Below, piece by piece: positions 52,229-59,249 of a stretch of 64,000 nt of DNA (positions are counted from its first letter, which is position 1; each line of letters begins with the position of its first letter). The notes beneath the pieces are model-generated. The model saw only the letters and a list, made by a program, of their open reading frames with translations. It was not told the DNA's origin and searched no databases. Made by a program: the position numbers and the translations under genes. The stretch covers positions 239,784-303,783 of the forward strand of contig CACWTN010000005.1 of NCBI GenBank assembly GCA_902763805.1, given 5' to 3'. Source of the DNA: an uncultured bacterium (GTDB lineage: Bacteria > Cyanobacteriota > Vampirovibrionia > Gastranaerophilales > Gastranaerophilaceae).

Positions 52229-52259
52229 AAAAAATGACGGATTAAATCCGTCATTTTTT
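52229..52259 (-). terminator. Terminator of the 52265 gene
   Basis: A 14-bp stem (AAAAATGACGGAT-type arms) around a 3-nt loop, followed on the minus strand by a run of seven T. Confidence 0.8.
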
Positions 52260-52264
52260 GTTTA

Positions 52265-52897
52265 TTAAAACAGTTTTTGCCACCAGTGTGCTTTCTTAAT
52301 ATGCTCCGTTGATTTATCAACGGCTTCTTCGTGATACTCTGCACCGTATTTTTCAATTAAATTATCCAATGCTTTATTCAGCTCTTGTTCTTTTGCCTGC
52401 TGAAGATACTCATTTAAGCGTTTTTCAGATTTTTCTTTTGCCTTTGCCACCATCATTTTAATATCAAGTTCTTCCAGCATTCTGCTGTATTCCATTGCCT
52501 GCTCGTAAACATTCTTTTGTTTAAACTCTGCATACTTATACTTTGCATCCTTTCCGAACAATTTCTGAAACACTTTTGGTTCTTTCGGATAAAAACCACC
52601 GCTTGTACTGCCTTCTTCTCCGGCGGAGCCTTCATACCATTTACCCAGACATTTTTCTTCCTGCCTCAGCTCATAGAAGAAATCTCTTGTTACACTTTTA
52701 TCGGCACTAAATATTTTTGGATTTTTTATATCATTCAGCAAAACTACATCATACATTTGCACATCAGCAATTTTATTCCCGTAATCATTTAGTTTTGCAA
52801 CAAAACTTTCCCCCATTTTTGCAATTTCCGTACGCAAAACAGGATTAATCTTCATTGCCCTGAAATTTGTATTATCATTAGCAGAATTTACTTTCAT
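52265..52897 (-). CDS. 210-aa F-motif protein with helical C-terminus
   Basis: Begins MKVNSANDNTNFRAMKINP (F-motif Phe12, FRAM). AAGGAG lies 5 nt before the ATG. A central part carries VQMYDVVLLNDIKNPKIF and a Gly/Ser patch (SAGEEGSTSGGF); the C-terminal third is strongly helical and charged (AKAKEKSEKRLNEYLQQAKE), probably coiled coil. Unknown family, no signal peptide. Its own terminator follows. Two GTTAC half-sites 20 bp apart lie 45-70 nt upstream in the divergent gap to the symporter. Confidence 0.7.
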   Translation of the reverse strand: MKVNSANDNTNFRAMKINPVLRTEIAKMGESFVAKLNDYGNKIADVQMYDVVLLNDIKNPKIFSADKSVTRDFFYELRQEEKCLGKWYEGSAGEEGSTSGGFYPKEPKVFQKLFGKDAKYKYAEFKQKNVYEQAMEYSRMLEELDIKMMVAKAKEKSEKRLNEYLQQAKEQELNKALDNLIEKYGAEYHEEAVDKSTEHIKKAHWWQKLF

Positions 52898-53085
52898 AAT
52901 ATCTCCTTATAATCATGTTAAATCAGCTAAAAAATTTTTTTGTTACTAAATAAACTTTATTGTTACATTTAGTCGTATAATGTAAAGATTTTTTAAAGAT
53001 TTGACTTTTTTGAGGTAAAATAAAGGAACGTGGAAAAGAATTGTAAATTTTACACTAGATAACAAAAGGAAAAGAGAAAGAGATT

Positions 53086-54588
53086 ATGACAAGATTTTTA
53101 ACTTTAATGTTCACTATGCTTATGACTTTGCAGACTGCAAGTGCAATGAATGTTGACGAATTTATGGACAAACATATTGCGCCGATTTCTGACTTTGTGG
53201 CAGGCATAATCTTTTTTCCTATAACTATATGCGGAAGCAAAGTTCCGTTAATCATATTCTGGATTTTGGCAGCAGGTATATTTTTTACAATATATTTCAG
53301 AGGAATGGCTGTTTGGGGATTCAAACACGCAATTGATGTTGTTGCAAAACCTGCAAATAAAGGTGACGGCTGCGGTGAAGTTTCTTCATTTCAGGCTCTT
53401 GCAACTGCACTTTCCGGAACTATCGGTATCGGAAGTATCGCAGGTGTTGCAATATCAATATCAATAGGCGGACCGGGAGCGGCATTCTGGATTTTTGTAG
53501 GCGCACTTTTAGGTATGTCTATCAAGTTTGTGGAAGCAACTCTTGCCGTTAAATACAGAAGATTTAACCTTGACGGTTCTGTTTCCGGCGGTCCTATGCA
53601 CTACATTGCTCACGGTTTGACAAGAAGAAAAATGCGCTGGTTAGGACAGCCTTTATCAGTTCTGTTCGCTATTCTTTGTATAGGCGGCGGTCTGACAGGC
53701 GGTAACATGATTCAGATAAACCAGACTGCTCACCAGATAGTATTTATTACCGGCGGCGAACACAGCATATTCCACGGTTTTACCTGGGTAATCGGTCTGA
53801 TTGCTGCTATTCTCATCGGAATGGTTGTTGTCGGCGGTATCAAGAGTATAGCTAAGGTTACAACAATTTTAACTCCTACAATGTGCATATTATATATCAT
53901 TTCAGGATTAATCGTAATATTTGCAAACATAAAAGGTATGCCTCACGTAATCTCGCTGATATGCCACGAAGCTTTCCACCCGACAGCGGTTGCAGGCGGT
54001 GTATTCGGAACTATCATTATAGGTTTAAGACGTTCTGTTCAGTCTAACGAAGCAGGTACAGGTGCAGCTGCTATTGTTTATGCAACAGCACAAACAAAAG
54101 AAGCTGTTTCACAGGGCTTTGTTGCTCTGCTTGAAACCTTCCTGACAGGTGTTTTATGTTTATTTACATCTTTGGCAATTGTTTCATCAGGCGTTCTTGA
54201 TATGAGTGCTGTAGGCGAAATCTCGGGTATTGAACTTGCTTCAAATGCATTCCAATCTGTTATTCCGTTCTTCCCTGTAATCCTGTCGCTCATAGCTGTT
54301 TTATTCGCTATGTCAACACTGATTTCCTGGGCATATTACGGACAGAAAGCATGGACATTCCTGCTGGGTGAAGGCAAAAAAAGAGTTCTTACTTTCAACC
54401 TCATATACTGTATGTTTATCGTAATCGGTTCGGTTATGAACGTTAAATCAGTAATTGATATTACAGATGCCATGATGATTGCGTTATGTATTCCGAACGT
54501 AATTGTTCTCTACATCTTAGCTCCTGAAATCAAGCGTGATTTAAAAGCATACTTAGAAAAACACAACATGAACTTCATGAAATTTTAA
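53086..54588 (+). CDS. Sodium:alanine symporter, AGCS family
   Basis: A 500-residue inner-membrane transporter importing alanine or glycine with Na+ or H+. The first hydrophobic stretch (FLTLMFTMLMTLQTASA) is signal-like, followed by about ten TM helices. Family motifs: FRGMAVWGFKHAIDVV, FQALATALSGTIGIGSIAGV, GPGAAFWIFVGALLGM, SGGPMHYI, QSNEAGTGAAAIV and YYGQKAW. Length is typical. AAGAGAAAGAG precedes the ATG. A small F-motif gene follows after 20 nt. Confidence 0.92.
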   Translation: MTRFLTLMFTMLMTLQTASAMNVDEFMDKHIAPISDFVAGIIFFPITICGSKVPLIIFWILAAGIFFTIYFRGMAVWGFKHAIDVVAKPANKGDGCGEVSSFQALATALSGTIGIGSIAGVAISISIGGPGAAFWIFVGALLGMSIKFVEATLAVKYRRFNLDGSVSGGPMHYIAHGLTRRKMRWLGQPLSVLFAILCIGGGLTGGNMIQINQTAHQIVFITGGEHSIFHGFTWVIGLIAAILIGMVVVGGIKSIAKVTTILTPTMCILYIISGLIVIFANIKGMPHVISLICHEAFHPTAVAGGVFGTIIIGLRRSVQSNEAGTGAAAIVYATAQTKEAVSQGFVALLETFLTGVLCLFTSLAIVSSGVLDMSAVGEISGIELASNAFQSVIPFFPVILSLIAVLFAMSTLISWAYYGQKAWTFLLGEGKKRVLTFNLIYCMFIVIGSVMNVKSVIDITDAMMIALCIPNVIVLYILAPEIKRDLKAYLEKHNMNFMKF

Positions 54589-54608
54589 GTTGTATAAGGG
54601 TACATTTT

Positions 54609-54941
54609 ATGAAAATAAACAAAATCCAATCGGCACAAAACGTTAAATTTGACGCGAAATTAAGACCATATCCAAACAACATATCTAATTCAAAGGTATT
54701 TGAATTGTTTGAAGAAAAAACAAAAGATTTTCCGAACCTTATTCTTAAACAGGATGATATATCATATTTTAAAAATGATTATTTCATATTATTACATCAG
54801 GATAAACCAAATATTGTGTCGCACGGTTATTTTTCATACACAAACAACAGACCAAAGACTATTGAAAGTATTGTTGATAGATTGGTCACAATTTTTGATA
54901 CGCTGAAAAAAGAACCCATACCAAAAATGCACAAAGATTAA
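54609..54941 (+). CDS. 110-aa F-motif protein, unknown function
   Basis: Begins MKINKIQSAQNVKFDAKLRP (F-motif VKFDAK, Phe14), closely like the other short members. The rest is soluble (YFKNDYFILLHQDKP, SIVDRLVTIFDTLKKE), with no known family. AAGGG lies 8 nt before the ATG. It starts 20 nt after the AGCS symporter and is probably co-transcribed with it. It converges with the next gene (2-nt gap). Confidence 0.65.
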   Translation: MKINKIQSAQNVKFDAKLRPYPNNISNSKVFELFEEKTKDFPNLILKQDDISYFKNDYFILLHQDKPNIVSHGYFSYTNNRPKTIESIVDRLVTIFDTLKKEPIPKMHKD

Positions 54942-54943
54942 TT

Positions 54944-55276
54944 TTATTTATTCTTAGCAAGCAGATGTTCTGTTTTCCTGTTCACATAGTTTTGGATTTT
55001 TGAGATAAATTTACCGCCCTTTTCTGCAAGATAGTGATAAGCGCTCTTTGTATAATGTGCTAACACTGCACTTTCACCTACTGCATAATAATTTTCCAAT
55101 GCCTGTTTTAGTGAGTTTATACGAATCTCATCACCGCTTATTTTAGGTCTTGCAAGTTTTAAAAATGCCTCAGCAAGTTTTGCTTCCGCAGCACTGTTTA
55201 AGTTATTATCACCACCGTATATAATTTCCAGATTTTTAGAAATCGGTGCATTCATATCAATTTTGGGTAATGTCAT
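54944..55276 (-). CDS. 110-aa helical protein, unknown function
   Basis: Begins MTLPKIDMNAPISKNLEII with GAGG 7 nt before the ATG. It has no F-motif. The sequence is mostly helical (AEAKLAEAFLKLARP, SAVLAHYTKSAYHYLAEKG), ending in a basic NRKTEHLLAKNK tail. No signal peptide, TM segment or recognised domain. Tail-to-tail with the 54609 gene and divergent from the activase-like gene at 55356. Confidence 0.6.
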   Translation of the reverse strand: MTLPKIDMNAPISKNLEIIYGGDNNLNSAAEAKLAEAFLKLARPKISGDEIRINSLKQALENYYAVGESAVLAHYTKSAYHYLAEKGGKFISKIQNYVNRKTEHLLAKNK

Positions 55277-55340
55277 ATTATATCCTCTTACTTATATAAA
55301 GTATTTTACGTTCAGGAAATTGCCTGTAATTTTATTTTCC

Positions 55341-55349
55341 TGATAAACT
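55341..55349 (+). promoter_or_regulatory. Extended -10 of the activase-like gene
   Basis: TGA-TAAACT, then ATATAT, then the ATG at 55356. Six-nt leaderless spacing; no Shine-Dalgarno. Confidence 0.5.
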
Positions 55350-55355
55350 ATATAT

Positions 55356-56027
55356 ATGACCACATACATAGATGCCGGAACAACTTATTCGAAAATTATC
55401 ACAAGAGATAAGGTTTTTGATGAAAAATTTTATCTCAGGAATTATGACGGAAAAAATTATTACATCATACCGTCAAAACTAATCAAAGAACAAAACATCA
55501 TTCCGACACGCTCTTGCGGTCACATGGCTGATGCCAGTGAAAATGAGATTATTGCATTGGCAAACGGTGCAAAAAAACTTAATATTGATAGAAACGCAAC
55601 CGTTTTGGATTTGGGAAGCCGTGATGCTAAGTGGATAAGCTTTAAAGACGGCAAATTCCACGACATGGACTGGAACACTTCCTGCGCAAGTTCTACAGGC
55701 GCTACCGTTGAGATGTTATTGAAATTTTATGACGTTAAGCCGGACGATTTGTTATTTACCCCGGAAAAATTTGCCGTAACCTGCGGAATTTTCGGCATGG
55801 AAAAAATTATGGATTCTATCTCAAACGGAACAAAGCCGGCAGAAGCAATTTCAAAATTTGTTCACGGAATTGCTTTCAATGCGTGGAATTTTGCAAAACG
55901 TCCCGAAAAAATTTACCTCTCAGGCGGTTTCTGTGAAAACAAATGTTTTACCGACTCTCTTGAAAAATACGCAGAAGTTGTTTTATTGGGGCGGTTTGTT
56001 TTATGCGAAGGGCTGATTGACCAATAA
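55356..56027 (+). CDS. ASKHA ATPase, CoA-dehydratase-activator-like
   Basis: A 223-residue actin/Hsp70-fold ATPase resembling BadF/BcrA/HgdC activators of 2-hydroxyacyl-CoA dehydratases. Phosphate 1 motif IDAGTTYSKI, phosphate 2 TVLDLGSRDAKWISF, the CASSTGATVEML segment (family: CAAGTGRF), EKFAVTCGIFGMEKIM and adenosine motif LSGGFCENKCF. Two cysteines (about 111 and 142) could bind the 4Fe-4S cluster used by the family. No dehydratase or CoA transferase lies nearby. The substrate system is unknown. Confidence 0.72.
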   Translation: MTTYIDAGTTYSKIITRDKVFDEKFYLRNYDGKNYYIIPSKLIKEQNIIPTRSCGHMADASENEIIALANGAKKLNIDRNATVLDLGSRDAKWISFKDGKFHDMDWNTSCASSTGATVEMLLKFYDVKPDDLLFTPEKFAVTCGIFGMEKIMDSISNGTKPAEAISKFVHGIAFNAWNFAKRPEKIYLSGGFCENKCFTDSLEKYAEVVLLGRFVLCEGLIDQ

Positions 56028-56028
56028 A

Positions 56029-56046
56029 TGTAACAATTTCGTTACA
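56029..56046. repeat. TGTAAC-N6-GTTACA inverted repeat
   Basis: Two 6-bp arms containing TTACA half-sites, inverted, 83-100 nt upstream of the 56129 gene and about 27 nt before a TATATT. It could be a regulator site related to the HLR1 half-sites. Confidence 0.4.
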
Positions 56047-56128
56047 CAATAGCAAATTATTTTTTTAGGGGTTATATTACACTATGAGGGTATTTCATCA
56101 GGGAAAATACCGTGCATGAGGTCAAGTA

Positions 56129-56500
56129 GTGGTAGATAATCGTTCAGCAGGATTTTACGGAATTGGCGGCGCTTTTAATTTCAAGAGCGGCGACCCTTCG
56201 GGAACCGCAGCTAAAATGAGCCAGGACAAATACGGCTCTGAGGCAATGTATCTTCCTCCCGCAGAAGGTGAAGAGGACGGTGAAAATTATTACAACGAAC
56301 CGTACGTAGACCGAAGCGCACTACTCAGAGCCACGCTTAATTCTCTGGCGATGTCAAACGTCGCAAGCGTTTTAAACGCAAATAAACACAAAAAGACCAT
56401 TTCTGAAATCCTTGAAGAAGAAAAAGAGGAAGAAGAATCCGAACAGACAGATAAAGAAGAAAAAGAGCCGAAAAATAAAAGCAAAAATAATAGTCCGTAA
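56129..56500 (+). CDS. 123-aa F-motif protein with acidic tail
   Basis: Begins at GTG with GAGG 7 nt upstream: MVDNRSAGFYGIGGAFNFKSGD, with FNFKSG (Phe18) as the F-motif. A middle segment (NEPYVDRSALLRATLNSLAMS) is helical; the C-terminus is a highly charged Glu/Lys run. Unknown function. An 11-codon ORF ending in TGA lies in frame just upstream (56084-56119); it is more likely a chance leader ORF. Followed by the tandem plsC genes. Confidence 0.6.
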   Translation: MVDNRSAGFYGIGGAFNFKSGDPSGTAAKMSQDKYGSEAMYLPPAEGEEDGENYYNEPYVDRSALLRATLNSLAMSNVASVLNANKHKKTISEILEEEKEEEESEQTDKEEKEPKNKSKNNSP

Positions 56501-56553
56501 CTATTTTAACCAATATTTTTGATGTATAATTAAGTTCGGTGAGGAGCAATATT

Positions 56554-57219
56554 ATGTCCGACAAAAATACAAAAAATAACGCAAATTATGCATATAGAGA
56601 TGCCAAATTTTTCAACGGATGGAGACGTTTGTTTCAGTTCCTCGTAACTCATATATTTTATATGATAAGATTCAAACTGGTTTACAGATTGGAGGTTCAC
56701 GGCAAAGAAAATATTCCAAAAGATAACAATTTCTTAATTGCCGCAAACCATCTTTCTACACTTGATCCGCCATTAATCTGCTCTATAATGAACAGAGGCG
56801 TTGCCTGCATGGCAAAAATCGAGCTGTTCAAAAATCCGTTTATGAAATGGTGGCTGGACTGGCTTGGCGCATTCGCCGTCGACAGAGAACACGTTAGTGT
56901 TTCAACTATGAAAACAGTTAAAGCTATTAAGACCACAAAATGGGTGCTCGGAATTTTCCCGCAGGGAACAAGGCAACTTGACGGAGAAATCAAAAACATT
57001 ACAAAAGGTTTTGCTTCTATAGCAAAAAGCAATAAATGCGGAATTCTGCCAATTGGCATTCGTGGAACGGAAGAAGCAAAAAGAATACCGTTCAGCGGAA
57101 AAATCATTGTTAACATTGGAGAAGTTATTCCGTATTCCGACAATATTGACGAAATGATTGAAAAATGGGGAAATTCTATTCAGGAACTGACAGGTTTTAA
57201 ATATATACCGACCAAATAA
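56554..57219 (+). CDS. plsC: PlsC-family acyltransferase, copy 1
   Basis: A 221-residue 1-acyl-sn-glycerol-3-phosphate acyltransferase. The N-terminal hydrophobic anchor is LFQFLVTHIFYMIRF. The catalytic NHLSTLDPP (HX4D) lies near 68-76; the substrate motif FPQGTRQ replaces the usual FPEGTRS; LPIGIRG follows. It makes phosphatidic acid for CdsA. Start ATG 56554 has AGGAG 7 nt upstream; the GTG at 56539 overlaps that Shine-Dalgarno and is rejected. A paralogue follows after 19 nt. Confidence 0.9.
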   Translation: MSDKNTKNNANYAYRDAKFFNGWRRLFQFLVTHIFYMIRFKLVYRLEVHGKENIPKDNNFLIAANHLSTLDPPLICSIMNRGVACMAKIELFKNPFMKWWLDWLGAFAVDREHVSVSTMKTVKAIKTTKWVLGIFPQGTRQLDGEIKNITKGFASIAKSNKCGILPIGIRGTEEAKRIPFSGKIIVNIGEVIPYSDNIDEMIEKWGNSIQELTGFKYIPTK

Positions 57220-57238
57220 GCGTAAATAAGGATATGTA

Positions 57239-57910
57239 ATGGAAAAAGAAAAAAACTACAACAGAAGAACTGAAAAAGATTACGGATTTTGGAGAATACT
57301 TTTTTACCGAACGTTTGTAACCTTCGTTGTTTGGACTGTTACAAAGTTTATGTACAATCTGAAAATAGTAGGAAGGGAAAACGTTCCGAAAACCACAAGA
57401 TTAATCTTTGCCGGTAACCACGTATCCTATCTTGATCCGCCGATAGTATCTCTTGCGGTTAAAAAATGTGTTGCTTATATGGCAAAAAAAGAACTTTTTG
57501 AAAAAGACACAAACAAAGTTTTGAGATTTCTTGTTCACATCCTCGGCGCTTTTGCGGTCAACAGAGAGAAACCCGAACTTGCGACTTTCAAAACGATTAA
57601 GTCTGTTTTTAATACCACCTGGTCATTGGGCATTTTCCCTCAGGGAAGAATAATAAAAGAACCTGAAATTAAAGATATACACAAAGGTTTCATAATGTTT
57701 GCAAAAAAGTTTGAAGCGGACATTGTTCCTGTAGGAATTAAAGGTTTTGACGGATATGCAAAAAAACTGTTTGAAAAACATCTGACGGTTACCGTCGGCA
57801 AACCGATATCTTATAAACTTCCCGAGGACGAAATTCTCAGAGAATGGGCAAGACAAATTTGTGAATATACAGGTTTTGAAAATAAAATCGAAGAACCAAG
57901 CTGCGTATAA
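57239..57910 (+). CDS. plsC: PlsC-family acyltransferase, copy 2
   Basis: A 223-residue paralogue of the preceding gene with the same layout: hydrophobic FVTFVVWTVTKFMYNL, catalytic NHVSYLDPP (HX4D), AVNREKPELAT, and FPQGRIIKEPE, in which the Thr-Arg of the substrate motif is lost. Then VPVGIKGF. The divergence of motif III suggests a different acyl or acceptor preference. AAGGA lies 6 nt before the ATG. Tandem duplication is likely; the pair is probably co-transcribed. Confidence 0.88.
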   Translation: MEKEKNYNRRTEKDYGFWRILFYRTFVTFVVWTVTKFMYNLKIVGRENVPKTTRLIFAGNHVSYLDPPIVSLAVKKCVAYMAKKELFEKDTNKVLRFLVHILGAFAVNREKPELATFKTIKSVFNTTWSLGIFPQGRIIKEPEIKDIHKGFIMFAKKFEADIVPVGIKGFDGYAKKLFEKHLTVTVGKPISYKLPEDEILREWARQICEYTGFENKIEEPSCV

Positions 57911-58034
57911 ATTTTCCGTTTGGTTTGAAAAAACAGCATTTACCGTTACAAAACTTCATATTCGCTGACAAAAATGCAATTTTTTTTCTTCACCTGTTTT
58001 AGATATGATGAAGTAAGAAAAGAAGTGACGAAGT

Positions 58035-59231
58035 ATGAAGATTTTACCGATAACTAATTATACAAACTATAACCGATTTCAAAACAAACCTGTCAAAAAT
58101 AATGCAGGTACAACAAGTCCCGTACAAAACCATTATGTATCTTTTGGACAGGCTCAAAAGTTCGCAGATATTTTATTAAACCACCTCAAAGAACCACGTC
58201 GTAAACAACAAATGCAGGAATATTCCAATTTATTTTCTGCAGTAACCACTCTAATTGCAAAAAAACTCAAAGACATAGGTGTTGAATACAACGAAGTTTA
58301 TAATAACATTTCACCCATCAAATCCCTTGAGTCAACATGGTCAAAAATAAATCGTTCGGGAAGTATGGATATACGTGACCAAATAAGAAGAACTTTGTTT
58401 TGTAATAACGCTTACGATTTGTCTGCTCTTGAAAATATAATCAAAGAATATAACGATTGCGGTTATGTAATAGCACCAATAAATATTCCTGTTGAAAAAA
58501 TGATAGAAAAGGGTTACATACCGTCAAAATCAGAACTCAAGAAAGGTTTTGTAGAGTTACCGGATTTGGACATCAGAATGGACAGGGACAAAATTACTAA
58601 ATTTGTACCTGAACTTAACGGTTACATCAGCAAACCCCAAATGTCAGGGTATGAAGACATTCAAATGCGTTTTATAAATAAAAATGACACCAAAAAGCCA
58701 AATCCGATTAAACACGAATTAATTATTATTTTTGGCGACAATTACGCAAAAGCAAAACATTATGAATCCGAAAAAATTTATAAATACACAAGACAGTTAG
58801 ATGAACTTAAATTTTACAAAAATACCAAAAGCGAAGGTCTGAAAAAAAGAACAAGCGAATATATAGATGCAATCAAAACAAAATTAAATTCGTGTATTTC
58901 AACAAACCTTTTCTCAAGCGCAAAAAGTTTAGATGTTACAAATATCAATAATGACATACCTTTAAACGCATTAGAAAATGCCGAGCAAATGAAAAGTTTA
59001 AATATCTATTTTGCAAAACTCAGAGAAAAAGGACATAATTACTATAAAATAGCCGAACAAAGAGCAAAAACGGACGCAAGGAGAGCAAGGATTACAAAAA
59101 GTCATGAAGCTGATTCCAAATTGCTGGCAGAAATCAAGAAAAATCTGGAAGAATCAATAGAATTTTTCAATAAAAACAAATATTTTAAAAACTTACCAGA
59201 TATTTACCCAAAAACAACAAAATCTGCTTAA
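58035..59231 (+). CDS. F-motif protein with RelA/SpoT-like nucleotidyltransferase pattern
   Basis: A 398-residue soluble protein. The N-terminus has the F-motif YVSFGQA (Phe37). The region 92-255 follows the order of (p)ppGpp synthetase domains: SPIKSLESTWSKINR (96-107), MDIRDQIRRTLF (111-122, the D-x-x-x-R element), ISKPQMSGYEDIQMRF (the GY loop, Tyr206), and HELIIIFGDNYAKAK (Glu228). The C-terminal third is helical and basic. No HD hydrolase, TGS or ACT domain is present. Assignment is by pattern only. A GTTACAAA half-site lies 90 nt upstream. Confidence 0.55.
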   Translation: MKILPITNYTNYNRFQNKPVKNNAGTTSPVQNHYVSFGQAQKFADILLNHLKEPRRKQQMQEYSNLFSAVTTLIAKKLKDIGVEYNEVYNNISPIKSLESTWSKINRSGSMDIRDQIRRTLFCNNAYDLSALENIIKEYNDCGYVIAPINIPVEKMIEKGYIPSKSELKKGFVELPDLDIRMDRDKITKFVPELNGYISKPQMSGYEDIQMRFINKNDTKKPNPIKHELIIIFGDNYAKAKHYESEKIYKYTRQLDELKFYKNTKSEGLKKRTSEYIDAIKTKLNSCISTNLFSSAKSLDVTNINNDIPLNALENAEQMKSLNIYFAKLREKGHNYYKIAEQRAKTDARRARITKSHEADSKLLAEIKKNLEESIEFFNKNKYFKNLPDIYPKTTKSA

Positions 59232-59249
59232 TTTATAATTCTGTAAGCC

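Noticed and set aside
56084-56119. In-frame ATG ORF of 11 codons ending in TGA just before the 56129 gene, suggesting TGA readthrough or recoding
   Set aside because: TGA is used as an ordinary stop elsewhere (for example tatD and the 36378 gene), and a GAGG Shine-Dalgarno marks the GTG start at 56129. A chance leader ORF is simpler.
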